DNA of 64,000 nt from Saccharomonospora amisosensis (GTDB lineage Bacteria; Actinomycetota; Actinomycetes; Mycobacteriales; Pseudonocardiaceae): positions 2,976,001-3,040,000 of the forward strand of contig NZ_JAAOYM010000001.1 of assembly GCF_011761185.1 (NCBI RefSeq), read 5' to 3'. The notes below the pieces were generated by a model. That model searched no databases and was not told where the DNA came from. It worked only from the letters and a program-made list of their open reading frames with translations. Positions 8,870 to 16,202 of this stretch are shown in pieces. The translations under genes were made by a program, and so were the position numbers. Each line of letters starts with the position of its first letter. The stretch's first letter is position 1.

Positions 8870-10345
8870 TCAGGCCGCCTGGGTACTGAGGTTTCGGCGG
8901 AGGGCGGGCTTGTCGATCTTGCCGACCGGGTTCTTCGGCAGGGCGTCGACGATGTAGACGCGCTCGGGCAGCTTGGCCCTGGTCAGGTGCCGTCGACAGT
9001 GGTCAAGAAGCTGGTCCTCGGTGATCGTCGAACCGGGGTACACGCTGACGTAGGCGACCGGGATCTCGCCGTAGATGTCGTCGGGGCGTCCGACGACCGC
9101 TGACTCGAGCACGTCCTCCACGGTCGCGAGAACGGCCTCGATCTCCTTGGGGTAGATGTTCTCGCCACCCCGAATGATCATGTCCTTCAGCCGGTCGACG
9201 ATGGTCAGGTAGCCGTCGTCGTCGAGCCTGCCGATGTCGCCCGTGTGCAACCAGCCGTCCACAATGGTCTCGGCGGTGGCTTCGGGCCGGTTCAGGTAGC
9301 CGCGCATCACGGTGGGTCCGGCTATGACAACCTCGCCGTCCTCGCCGGGGGGCAGGAACGAGCCGTCGGGACCCATGATGCGAATCTCCTGGCCCGGTAA
9401 CGCCGGACCGACAGTGCCGATCTTGCGAACGCCGTCGACCGGGTTGCACGCCGAGGCACAGGTGCCCTCGGTCAGTCCGTAGCCCTCGACGACCTCGAAG
9501 CCGTACCGCTCCCGCAGCCGGACGAGCAACTCACGCGAGACCGGCGCGGCCCCGCAGATGACGAACCGCAGTGAGGACACGTCGGGCCGCACGCTCTCGG
9601 GAAGGGCGGCGAGCACGGCGTAGATGGTTGGCACCGCGGAGAAGTACGTCGGGCGCAACCGCTCCACCTGATCGAAGAACTTGCCCGCGGAGAACTGCCC
9701 GACGATGCTGACCTCGCCACCACAACGCAGTGGAGCCAGCACACTCACCATGATCGCGTTGACGTGGAACAGCGGCAGGATCAGCAGGCAGTGGTCATTC
9801 TCGGTCAGCCGCAGGTGCCGCGCCATCGTCGCGGACATGACCTCGGCGTGCCGGTGGTCGAGCAGCACCCCCTTCGGCTTGCCGGTGGAACCGCTGGTGT
9901 AGATCAGCAGGGCGAGGTCGTCACCGGAGACCGCCGCGGGCGGCTGCGCTTCTCGTAGGCGGTTGGTTCGCATGTCGTCGACGTGGATGGCCGGCCTGCC
10001 CGCGACGGAGACGCCCGGCCCGAGCGTGACGACGAGTGAGGCTCCGGAATCGGCGATCTGGTAGTTCGCCTCGGTCTCGGTGAACGCGGGATTGACCGGC
10101 GTCACCGCCCCGCCCAGCCGCCAGGCGGCGAACATCGCGACCAGCAATTCGACCCGGTTGGGCAACACGATCGCCAGCACCTGCCCACGGCCGAAGCCGT
10201 TCTCCGCGAGCTGTTCGGCGAACGCCTCCACCCAGGCATCGAACTGCCGGTAGGTCAGTTCCACCCTGTCGTCGCGAAGGCCCACGTTCGTCCAGCGCTG
10301 ACGCACCGGGCTCGTTGGGTTCCACGGCAGGTATCGCAGCTCCAT
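8870..10345 (-). CDS. Acyl-CoA synthetase / adenylate-forming ligase
   Basis: A 491-residue class I adenylate-forming enzyme. The P-loop is IYTSGSTGKPKG (about residues 148-159), the A5 region is VEGYGLTEG, A7 is GWLHTGDIG, and the C-terminal catalytic lysine region is NPVGKIDK. It activates a carboxylic acid as acyl-AMP and transfers it to CoA. Start 10345 has GGAGG 5 nt upstream; the 60-codon in-frame extension upstream lies in the divergent promoter region. First gene of the ligase-DUF3556-oxidoreductase-PucR run, with a 76-nt gap to DUF3556. The substrate cannot be read from sequence. Confidence 0.9.
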   Translation of the reverse strand: MELRYLPWNPTSPVRQRWTNVGLRDDRVELTYRQFDAWVEAFAEQLAENGFGRGQVLAIVLPNRVELLVAMFAAWRLGGAVTPVNPAFTETEANYQIADSGASLVVTLGPGVSVAGRPAIHVDDMRTNRLREAQPPAAVSGDDLALLIYTSGSTGKPKGVLLDHRHAEVMSATMARHLRLTENDHCLLILPLFHVNAIMVSVLAPLRCGGEVSIVGQFSAGKFFDQVERLRPTYFSAVPTIYAVLAALPESVRPDVSSLRFVICGAAPVSRELLVRLRERYGFEVVEGYGLTEGTCASACNPVDGVRKIGTVGPALPGQEIRIMGPDGSFLPPGEDGEVVIAGPTVMRGYLNRPEATAETIVDGWLHTGDIGRLDDDGYLTIVDRLKDMIIRGGENIYPKEIEAVLATVEDVLESAVVGRPDDIYGEIPVAYVSVYPGSTITEDQLLDHCRRHLTRAKLPERVYIVDALPKNPVGKIDKPALRRNLSTQAA

Positions 10346-10540
10346 TGCCACCTCCAGCGCCACGCTGCCTGTGTTCTGCATCACAAACAACGTGGCACCA
10401 GACATTACGCAGCCCGCCGAGGACCTTCCTACGTCCCGGCGCGACGAACTTGCCGCGACCAGTTGTGCATCATGCACAACTCTCAGCACCGAGTGAGGAC
10501 GTGACAACACGGGCGAACGAACCACTCGGAAAGCCTATTT

Positions 10541-10555
10541 TTGTCATGGTGACAA
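10541..10555. promoter_or_regulatory. Palindromic operator upstream of the Nudix regulator
   Basis: A perfect 6-3-6 inverted repeat, TTGTCA-TGG-TGACAA, sits 18 nt upstream of the start of the NrtR-like gene. The arms extend imperfectly outward (CTAT... and ...GATAG). Its position over the expected promoter fits autoregulation by the downstream winged-helix Nudix protein. No experimental site is known to me for this sequence. Confidence 0.6.
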
Positions 10556-10573
10556 GAAGATAGGGTTGAGGCC

Positions 10574-11323
10574 ATGCCTGGAGAGTCGTGGTCACCGCCA
10601 GCCGTCTTAGTCGCGGTCGACCTCGTGATCCTGACGCTTCGGCAGACGAAACTGCAGGTTTTGCTCGTCGAGCGGGGCATTGAGCCGTACCGGGGAATGT
10701 GGGCTCTGCCTGGCGGATTCCTCAACAATCCAGAGGAGGACCTTCTCGGCGCGGCCCACCGTGAACTCCGGGAAGAAGCGAATCTCGACGGCACCCGACT
10801 GCACCTGGAGCAGCTCGGCGCCTACGGACAACCCGGCCGCGATCCCCGCGGACGAATAATCTCGGTCGCCTACCTCGCCATCGCTCCCCGGCTGCCCGAG
10901 CCGGTGGCGGGCACTGACGCGGCGGCCGCCGAGTGGATGCCCGTACACGACGCACTCTCCAGCCGCCCAGCACTCGCATTTGATCACTGTCAGATCGTTT
11001 TGGACGGCGTCGAACGCGCAAGGACGAAATTGGAGAACTCGGCACTCGCGACCGCGTTCTGCGCCGAAACCTTCACAATTTCAGAGCTACAGCGGGTATA
11101 CGAGGCCGTGTGGGATGTGCAGCTCGATCCTCGGAACTTCTATCGGAAGGTCCGAAGCGTTCCCGGGTTCATCGAGCCCGCCGATTCCTTCCGCAGAACC
11201 ACGAAAGGTCGACCTGCCCGGCTGTTCCGCTCCGGGCCACGAACCGTGCTGCATCCACCAATCATTAGGCCTGGACGGGAAAGTGAGGGGGAAAGATGGC
11301 ACGCGACCTCGTCGTCATACTAA
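10574..11323 (+). CDS. NrtR-like Nudix/winged-helix transcriptional regulator
   Basis: A 249-residue protein. Residues 1-145 are a Nudix domain with the box G-x5-E-x7-RELREEA (about residues 48-70), so catalytic-type residues are retained. Residues 150-235 form a winged-helix region (TISELQRVYEAVW ... NFYRKVRSVPGF) as in NrtR repressors. In the family the Nudix domain binds ADP-ribose and releases DNA. The gene has a palindromic operator just upstream and its 3' end overlaps the next gene by 28 nt. No NAD-biosynthesis gene follows; instead there is a nucleosidase and a membrane protein. It could therefore be the switch of a conflict operon that senses NAD breakdown (inference). Confidence 0.85.
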   Translation: MPGESWSPPAVLVAVDLVILTLRQTKLQVLLVERGIEPYRGMWALPGGFLNNPEEDLLGAAHRELREEANLDGTRLHLEQLGAYGQPGRDPRGRIISVAYLAIAPRLPEPVAGTDAAAAEWMPVHDALSSRPALAFDHCQIVLDGVERARTKLENSALATAFCAETFTISELQRVYEAVWDVQLDPRNFYRKVRSVPGFIEPADSFRRTTKGRPARLFRSGPRTVLHPPIIRPGRESEGERWHATSSSY

Positions 11324-12441
11324 CCGCACTCAACCTGGAGTACGACGCCGTCAGGCGGCGGCTACACAATCCGAATGTCTACCGGCACAGACACGGCACG
11401 CGCTACGAGATCGGCGAGCTACCTGGTGTGGCGGGCCGCCTGGCGCTCGCCCTTACCGGCAAGGGCAATCCAGCAGCCGGTGTCCTCGCGGAGCGGGCGG
11501 TACAGGAGTTCTCACCGGCGGCCCTACTCTTCGTCGGCGTAGCAGGCGCGCTGTGGGACACACCACCGCTTGGTGACGTCGTGATGGCCACACACGTCTA
11601 CGCCTACCACGGCGGCACCAGCGAAAACGACGGGCTGAAGGCACGTCCGCGAGTGTGGGAGACGGATCACGGCCTCATCCAACTCGCCGCCCATCTTGCC
11701 CGCAAGAGTGAATGGTCCGACCACAAACCACGGCAACGCACTTCAGCGAAGGTCCATTTCGGCTCAATCGCCGCTGGGGAGATCGTTCAGAACTCACGGG
11801 TGTCACGCGAGGCCGTGTGGATTCGCAATCACTACAACGACGCGCTGGCGATCGAGATGGAAGGTGCGGGCGTCGCACAGGCAGGACATCTTAGCGGATC
11901 AGCCGTCGCCATTGTGCGAGGGATCAGTGATCGTGCCGACGGCACCAAGAACACCGATGACGACCGGAACTGGCAGCCACGAGCAGCGGACAACGCCGCC
12001 GCGTTCGCGATTGGCCTCGTCACCGAACTACTCAACGACCAGGGGAAGGCCAACATGAAGCAGTCCGACGAATCTGATTACGGCGTCAGAGTATCCGCAG
12101 CGGGTACGGTGGGCATTCAGGCCGGTGGGAACGTCAGTGGCAGCAATGTCTGGATCACTGGCCACCAGCACGACTCACCGTCCATCGACCTGGTTGCCGA
12201 TTTGGCGGCGCTGCGCGACCGGTTGGATCTCGAACGGTCGACCGGCAAGCTGGACGAGGACACCTACGCGGCCGCACGAACAGAGCTCGACACCGCGCGT
12301 GAGGCGATTGCCGCGGAAACGCCGGACAACAAGAGCACGTTTGTCCTGGCACTCAAGCGCCTGCGCGGACTGCTCGCAGATGCAGCCGAACTGACAACGA
12401 AAATCGCGACGATACTAGCCGCGGTTAAGGGACTGCAATGA
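11296..12441 (+). CDS. MTA/SAH nucleosidase-like (PNP/UDP phosphorylase family) effector with amyloid-like motif
   Basis: A 381-residue protein in two parts. Residues 1-245 are a nucleoside phosphorylase/nucleosidase fold: N-terminal catalytic Glu in LTALNLEYDAV, the FVGVAGAL turn, the ribose-binding AIEMEGAG (about 185-192) and the catalytic Asp in RGISDRAD. Residues 262-289 carry V-x-x-G-I-Q-A-x-G-N-V-x-x-S-x-V, resembling the RHIM/BASS amyloid signalling motifs. Residues 295-381 are an amphipathic helical tail. PNP-family domains are known effectors in bacterial and fungal NLR-type immunity. ATG at 11296 has GAGGGGGA upstream, and the stop overlaps the next start (ATGA). Probable toxic effector in a defence operon. 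Confidence 0.8.
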   Translation: MARDLVVILTALNLEYDAVRRRLHNPNVYRHRHGTRYEIGELPGVAGRLALALTGKGNPAAGVLAERAVQEFSPAALLFVGVAGALWDTPPLGDVVMATHVYAYHGGTSENDGLKARPRVWETDHGLIQLAAHLARKSEWSDHKPRQRTSAKVHFGSIAAGEIVQNSRVSREAVWIRNHYNDALAIEMEGAGVAQAGHLSGSAVAIVRGISDRADGTKNTDDDRNWQPRAADNAAAFAIGLVTELLNDQGKANMKQSDESDYGVRVSAAGTVGIQAGGNVSGSNVWITGHQHDSPSIDLVADLAALRDRLDLERSTGKLDEDTYAAARTELDTAREAIAAETPDNKSTFVLALKRLRGLLADAAELTTKIATILAAVKGLQ

Positions 12442-14408
12442 ACGAGGAGTCCAGCAACAGGATCAATGTCGCCGACGGCATCACCGGCATTCAGGCCAAC
12501 GGAGACGTATACGATTCGACTGTCTACATCGTACAGGAAGGCGACTCACCACGGAAGCGATACGAGGTCGCGGTCCAGCACCTGGAGGACGGAATCCCCG
12601 CTCAGGCCCGCGAACTCATCACCGATGCGATCACCGACGGACATGACGGCGGTGACGTACGCTTTCACCTGGTACTGGCCTTGCTGAGTAAACGTGCGTA
12701 CCGAGACCTCTCCCCCACCGACCGTCAACAGCTCGCACGCACCGAGGAAATCCTGGATACGCTGGACAACGACGAGTGGAAGCGATCGTTAGACGTGGTC
12801 TACGAGCTGCTGGCCTGTCAACGTGAGCGATCACGCAACCCCAAGTCCGCGCTCCGACGGTTGCGAATGCTGGGGGACACCCAACGCCAGCGGATCATTC
12901 GCCATCTCGAACACGTCCTCACCGGCAGCGCGAAGGACAACTTGTGGGAAGAAACTCGACAGGCTGCTGAAGAAGACAGGGAAAGCAATGATCGACTTGG
13001 CAGTGTCTGGGCCTACTTCGAGCCGAAACCGATCCCCCCGCGCGCACGCGAACCCGCTGCGGACCGCACCACGTTCCGCGACAGGGCCTTGGCCACCGGA
13101 TACGCCCTGCTCGCGACGGTCAGCATCGGGTACCTCGACTGGATCGCATTATCCCCCGCCACGCTGCTGCTCGGGTTTGCTGTTCCGCTCGCACTGGCGG
13201 CCGGATGCGCAGCGGCCATAACCGGACTCGAATGGTATTACCACAGCCAGCGGCTGCGGACCAAAGACCAGCAGTACCTCGGGCGGTACGGCACAAATCA
13301 GGCCCCCGAAGGCGGGTTCGCGAACGGGGTCGACAGGAGTTTTGATTACTACTTCAGCAAATATGTTCCCCACGGTACATCCCGTGAGGATTGGCTCCAA
13401 CAGACGGTCGGGATCAGACGGAATCTCCGTGACGAGATCGCGGAATTGTACCGTGAGCAGCGGATAGCCGTGGGTCGGGTGAACTGGTTGATCCGGCACC
13501 TCGTCGGCAAAGTCAGAAAACGCTGGGAGAACGGCGTACTGTGGCAGTATCGCGAGGATCATCGAATCGCAGGGACCACAAAGCTTTGGTGCTCAGCATC
13601 GGGTGCGATCTTCGCCGCTTCGACTCTTCTCGTAATCGCCACGGCGGTGCGAACCGCGCCACTACCGTCGGCCTTCGCCACGGTGATCTTCGGCTTTGCC
13701 GCCGTCAAGTCCGCAACACGCTGGCTTGACATCGTCGGTGAACGACGACGCCTGCGCGAAGAAGAGCAGGAATACGAGCAAGAGCGGCATGAACGGAGGT
13801 TGGCCTTCGAACGGTGGAGGGAGAAGCTGCGTTCCACCCGCCCGTCGGAGTACAAAATGGAAACCTGGTTGAGCTGCGACGTGACATTGTTGCTCAACCA
13901 AGCTTTGGAACACTACCGCCTGGCATGGCGCGATGTTCTCGCCCATGCCGTTCTACTCACCCCATCGCGGGGTTGCCAGAGGGCACGTGCCACGCATGGG
14001 CTCTGGCGATACACCAAGTATGACGTCCGACTGTTCCTGATCACCCAGGAAGGAGTTCGGGAGCTCATTGCCAAACTAGATTTCAGCAGAGCCGAATTCG
14101 AAATTCAGGCTCGAAATAACTATCGTTTCGACGCTGTCTCGTCGGTCTACGTGGCGAAGACCGACGATTACAGCTACGAACTGAGACTTACCTTGATGAA
14201 TGGGCCAAGCCACGAGATCGAGGTCACCGGCCTGGACGTACCATATGCCGAGTCCGAAGCAGACCCTCATATGTTCGCCGCGATCAACCTCGACGCCGCA
14301 GGATTCGATCACACACTGCACATCCTGGAAGGCATCGCGGCGGAAGGCAAAGGCTGGATCTCCCGTGACCAATCGGACAATCGTGCCCCCGGGTCAGACG
14401 CCGCCTGA
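12438..14408 (+). CDS. Membrane protein with N-terminal amyloid-like motif (putative conflict-system partner)
   Basis: A 656-residue protein of no recognised family. Residues 9-33 repeat the motif of the preceding protein (G-I-x-G-I-Q-A-x-G-D-V ... S-x-V-Y-I). A helical, possibly TPR-like segment follows (about 40-180). Two hydrophobic pairs (about 215-263 and 385-424) look like four membrane spans. Next comes a charged coiled coil (RLREEEQEYEQERHERR, about 438-462) and a soluble C-terminal domain of about 190 residues. It is translationally coupled to the nucleosidase. A shared amyloid-type motif at a C-proximal site in one protein and the N-terminus of the next is the pattern of paired signalling partners. 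It could be a sensor or a membrane-disrupting effector. Confidence 0.7.
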   Translation: MNEESSNRINVADGITGIQANGDVYDSTVYIVQEGDSPRKRYEVAVQHLEDGIPAQARELITDAITDGHDGGDVRFHLVLALLSKRAYRDLSPTDRQQLARTEEILDTLDNDEWKRSLDVVYELLACQRERSRNPKSALRRLRMLGDTQRQRIIRHLEHVLTGSAKDNLWEETRQAAEEDRESNDRLGSVWAYFEPKPIPPRAREPAADRTTFRDRALATGYALLATVSIGYLDWIALSPATLLLGFAVPLALAAGCAAAITGLEWYYHSQRLRTKDQQYLGRYGTNQAPEGGFANGVDRSFDYYFSKYVPHGTSREDWLQQTVGIRRNLRDEIAELYREQRIAVGRVNWLIRHLVGKVRKRWENGVLWQYREDHRIAGTTKLWCSASGAIFAASTLLVIATAVRTAPLPSAFATVIFGFAAVKSATRWLDIVGERRRLREEEQEYEQERHERRLAFERWREKLRSTRPSEYKMETWLSCDVTLLLNQALEHYRLAWRDVLAHAVLLTPSRGCQRARATHGLWRYTKYDVRLFLITQEGVRELIAKLDFSRAEFEIQARNNYRFDAVSSVYVAKTDDYSYELRLTLMNGPSHEIEVTGLDVPYAESEADPHMFAAINLDAAGFDHTLHILEGIAAEGKGWISRDQSDNRAPGSDAA

Positions 14409-14477
14409 CGTCGCTGCGCACAGCCGATGTGCCAGTCACGTGGAACGGTCGTCACGCCCGGCCCGCGATTACCGAAC

Positions 14478-16202
14478 TCAGCCACGTCCATGAGCAAGGT
14501 AGGAACGCCACCCGCCGTGGTGGGAGATGTCCTCGCCTGCGATGTCCGCGCAGCCGAAGCCGACCACCCAGCTACCGTCGCCCAGTTGCACCTTTCCCAG
14601 CGTCATCGGTGCGGGCAGCTCGGCGAGGAAGGTCCCCAGCCCAGCGGGCGGCAGCAGCCACAACTCGCCGGTGAGCGCGACACCTTCGCCCTCACCGACC
14701 CGTACCACGCCGGGTTTGGGTGGCGACGTCGGCAGCGCGTACATGCGGTAGCGCGGCGCCGTCGCACACGGCCCGACGTATCGGGCGCCGAGGCCGACGA
14801 GCTGCGGGTTCAACGGCTCGCCGGACATGTGCGCGCCGAACACCGCCAGCTCGACACCCGGCGTGGGCAGTACGGGAACGTCGCCCACGAGCTCCGGTTC
14901 GACCAGTCGCGACGCGATGTCGAGCGCCACCTGGTCGTCGAAGTCTCGCACGATCACGCTGACTCCGAACAGCCCACCGTCTGCCGATCCGGCGGGCACC
15001 GCAACCGCCGCCATGTCGAGCAGGTTCACGAAGTTGGTGTAGGTACCCAGGAACGAGTTCAGCCCGAGCGGATCGGCTCGCACCGCGTCGATGCTCGGGT
15101 GGGTTGGCGCGGTCGGGAGCAGCAACGCGTCGAAGTCGGTGAGCGTCGTCCTGGTCTGGCCCCGGACCCGCCGCAGCCGCTGCTGGTCGTGCACCAGCGC
15201 GGCGCCGTCGACGCCCTTCGCGCCGAGGGCGATCGTGGCTACGGACGGATCGACGGCCGTGGGGTGCTGCTCGACGAACTCGCCGAACGCGGCGTACCGC
15301 TCGGCGACGAGCGCACCGTCGTAGAGCAGCTTCGCCACATCCAGCAACGGCCGGACATCCAGCTCCGCGATTTCGGCGCCACGCTCACGCAACCGCGCCA
15401 CCGTGGCGAGGAAGCGGGCTCTCGCCTGTTCGGACAGCGGCGCGAGTTCCGCTTCCCGCGGGACGGCGATGCGGGACACCGGGGGCGCGGAAAGCCGCAC
15501 CGTGCTCGGCCATGCCCGCGACGCCGGGTCCGCCGCCGAAACGCCTGCCATGGTCCGGACCACCGTCGCCGCTGCCGCGATCGTCGGGGCGAAGGCGGTG
15601 ACACAGTCGTACGAGGGGCACGCGGGAACCACCCCGTCGACCGGGACCACACCCAGCGTCGCCTTGACACCGACGATGCCGTTCAACGCGGCGGGCACCC
15701 GCCCTGACCCCGCGGTGTCGGTGCCGAGTGCGAAGTCGGCGATGTCCAGCGCCACCACGACCGCCGACCCGGAACTCGACCCGCCGGAGATCAGTTCCTC
15801 GTGCCACGCGTTGCGCACCGCACCGTGGGGGCTACGAGTGCCGACCAACCCGGTGGCGAACTGGTCGAGGTTGGTCTTGCCGAGCAGCACGGCACCGGCG
15901 TCCAGCAGCCGCCGCACGGCCGTCGCGGTGCGCTCGGCGCGGTAACCGTAGGCGGGACAGGCCGCCGTGGTCGGCATACCGGCGACGTCGATATTGTCCT
16001 TGATCGCGAACACGGTTCCCGCGAGCGGCAGCGTCTCCCCCGCCTCGAGCCGCGCCTCGACCTTCGCGGCGTCGGCGAGCGCGTCGTCGAGTGGCCGCAG
16101 CAGGATCCACGCCTCAGGACGGTCCACCTCCTCGATCCGGGCGTACGCGCGCCTGACCCGCTCCCGCGGCCCGCCGGACATCTCGGTGTTCACCACTGTC
16201 AC
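14478..16202 (-). CDS. atzF: Allophanate hydrolase
   Basis: A 574-residue amidase-signature enzyme that splits allophanate into ammonia and CO2, the second step of ATP-dependent urea breakdown. The Ser-cisSer-Lys triad region is visible: Lys in AIKDNIDV, Ser in ISGGSSSGSAVV and the following GTDTAGSGR. The C-terminal 120 residues are the extra domain found in AtzF/DUR1,2-type hydrolases. The GTG start at 16202 overlaps the stop of urea carboxylase (GTGA). It is the last gene of the urea operon. Confidence 0.95.
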   Translation of the reverse strand: MTVVNTEMSGGPRERVRRAYARIEEVDRPEAWILLRPLDDALADAAKVEARLEAGETLPLAGTVFAIKDNIDVAGMPTTAACPAYGYRAERTATAVRRLLDAGAVLLGKTNLDQFATGLVGTRSPHGAVRNAWHEELISGGSSSGSAVVVALDIADFALGTDTAGSGRVPAALNGIVGVKATLGVVPVDGVVPACPSYDCVTAFAPTIAAAATVVRTMAGVSAADPASRAWPSTVRLSAPPVSRIAVPREAELAPLSEQARARFLATVARLRERGAEIAELDVRPLLDVAKLLYDGALVAERYAAFGEFVEQHPTAVDPSVATIALGAKGVDGAALVHDQQRLRRVRGQTRTTLTDFDALLLPTAPTHPSIDAVRADPLGLNSFLGTYTNFVNLLDMAAVAVPAGSADGGLFGVSVIVRDFDDQVALDIASRLVEPELVGDVPVLPTPGVELAVFGAHMSGEPLNPQLVGLGARYVGPCATAPRYRMYALPTSPPKPGVVRVGEGEGVALTGELWLLPPAGLGTFLAELPAPMTLGKVQLGDGSWVVGFGCADIAGEDISHHGGWRSYLAHGRG

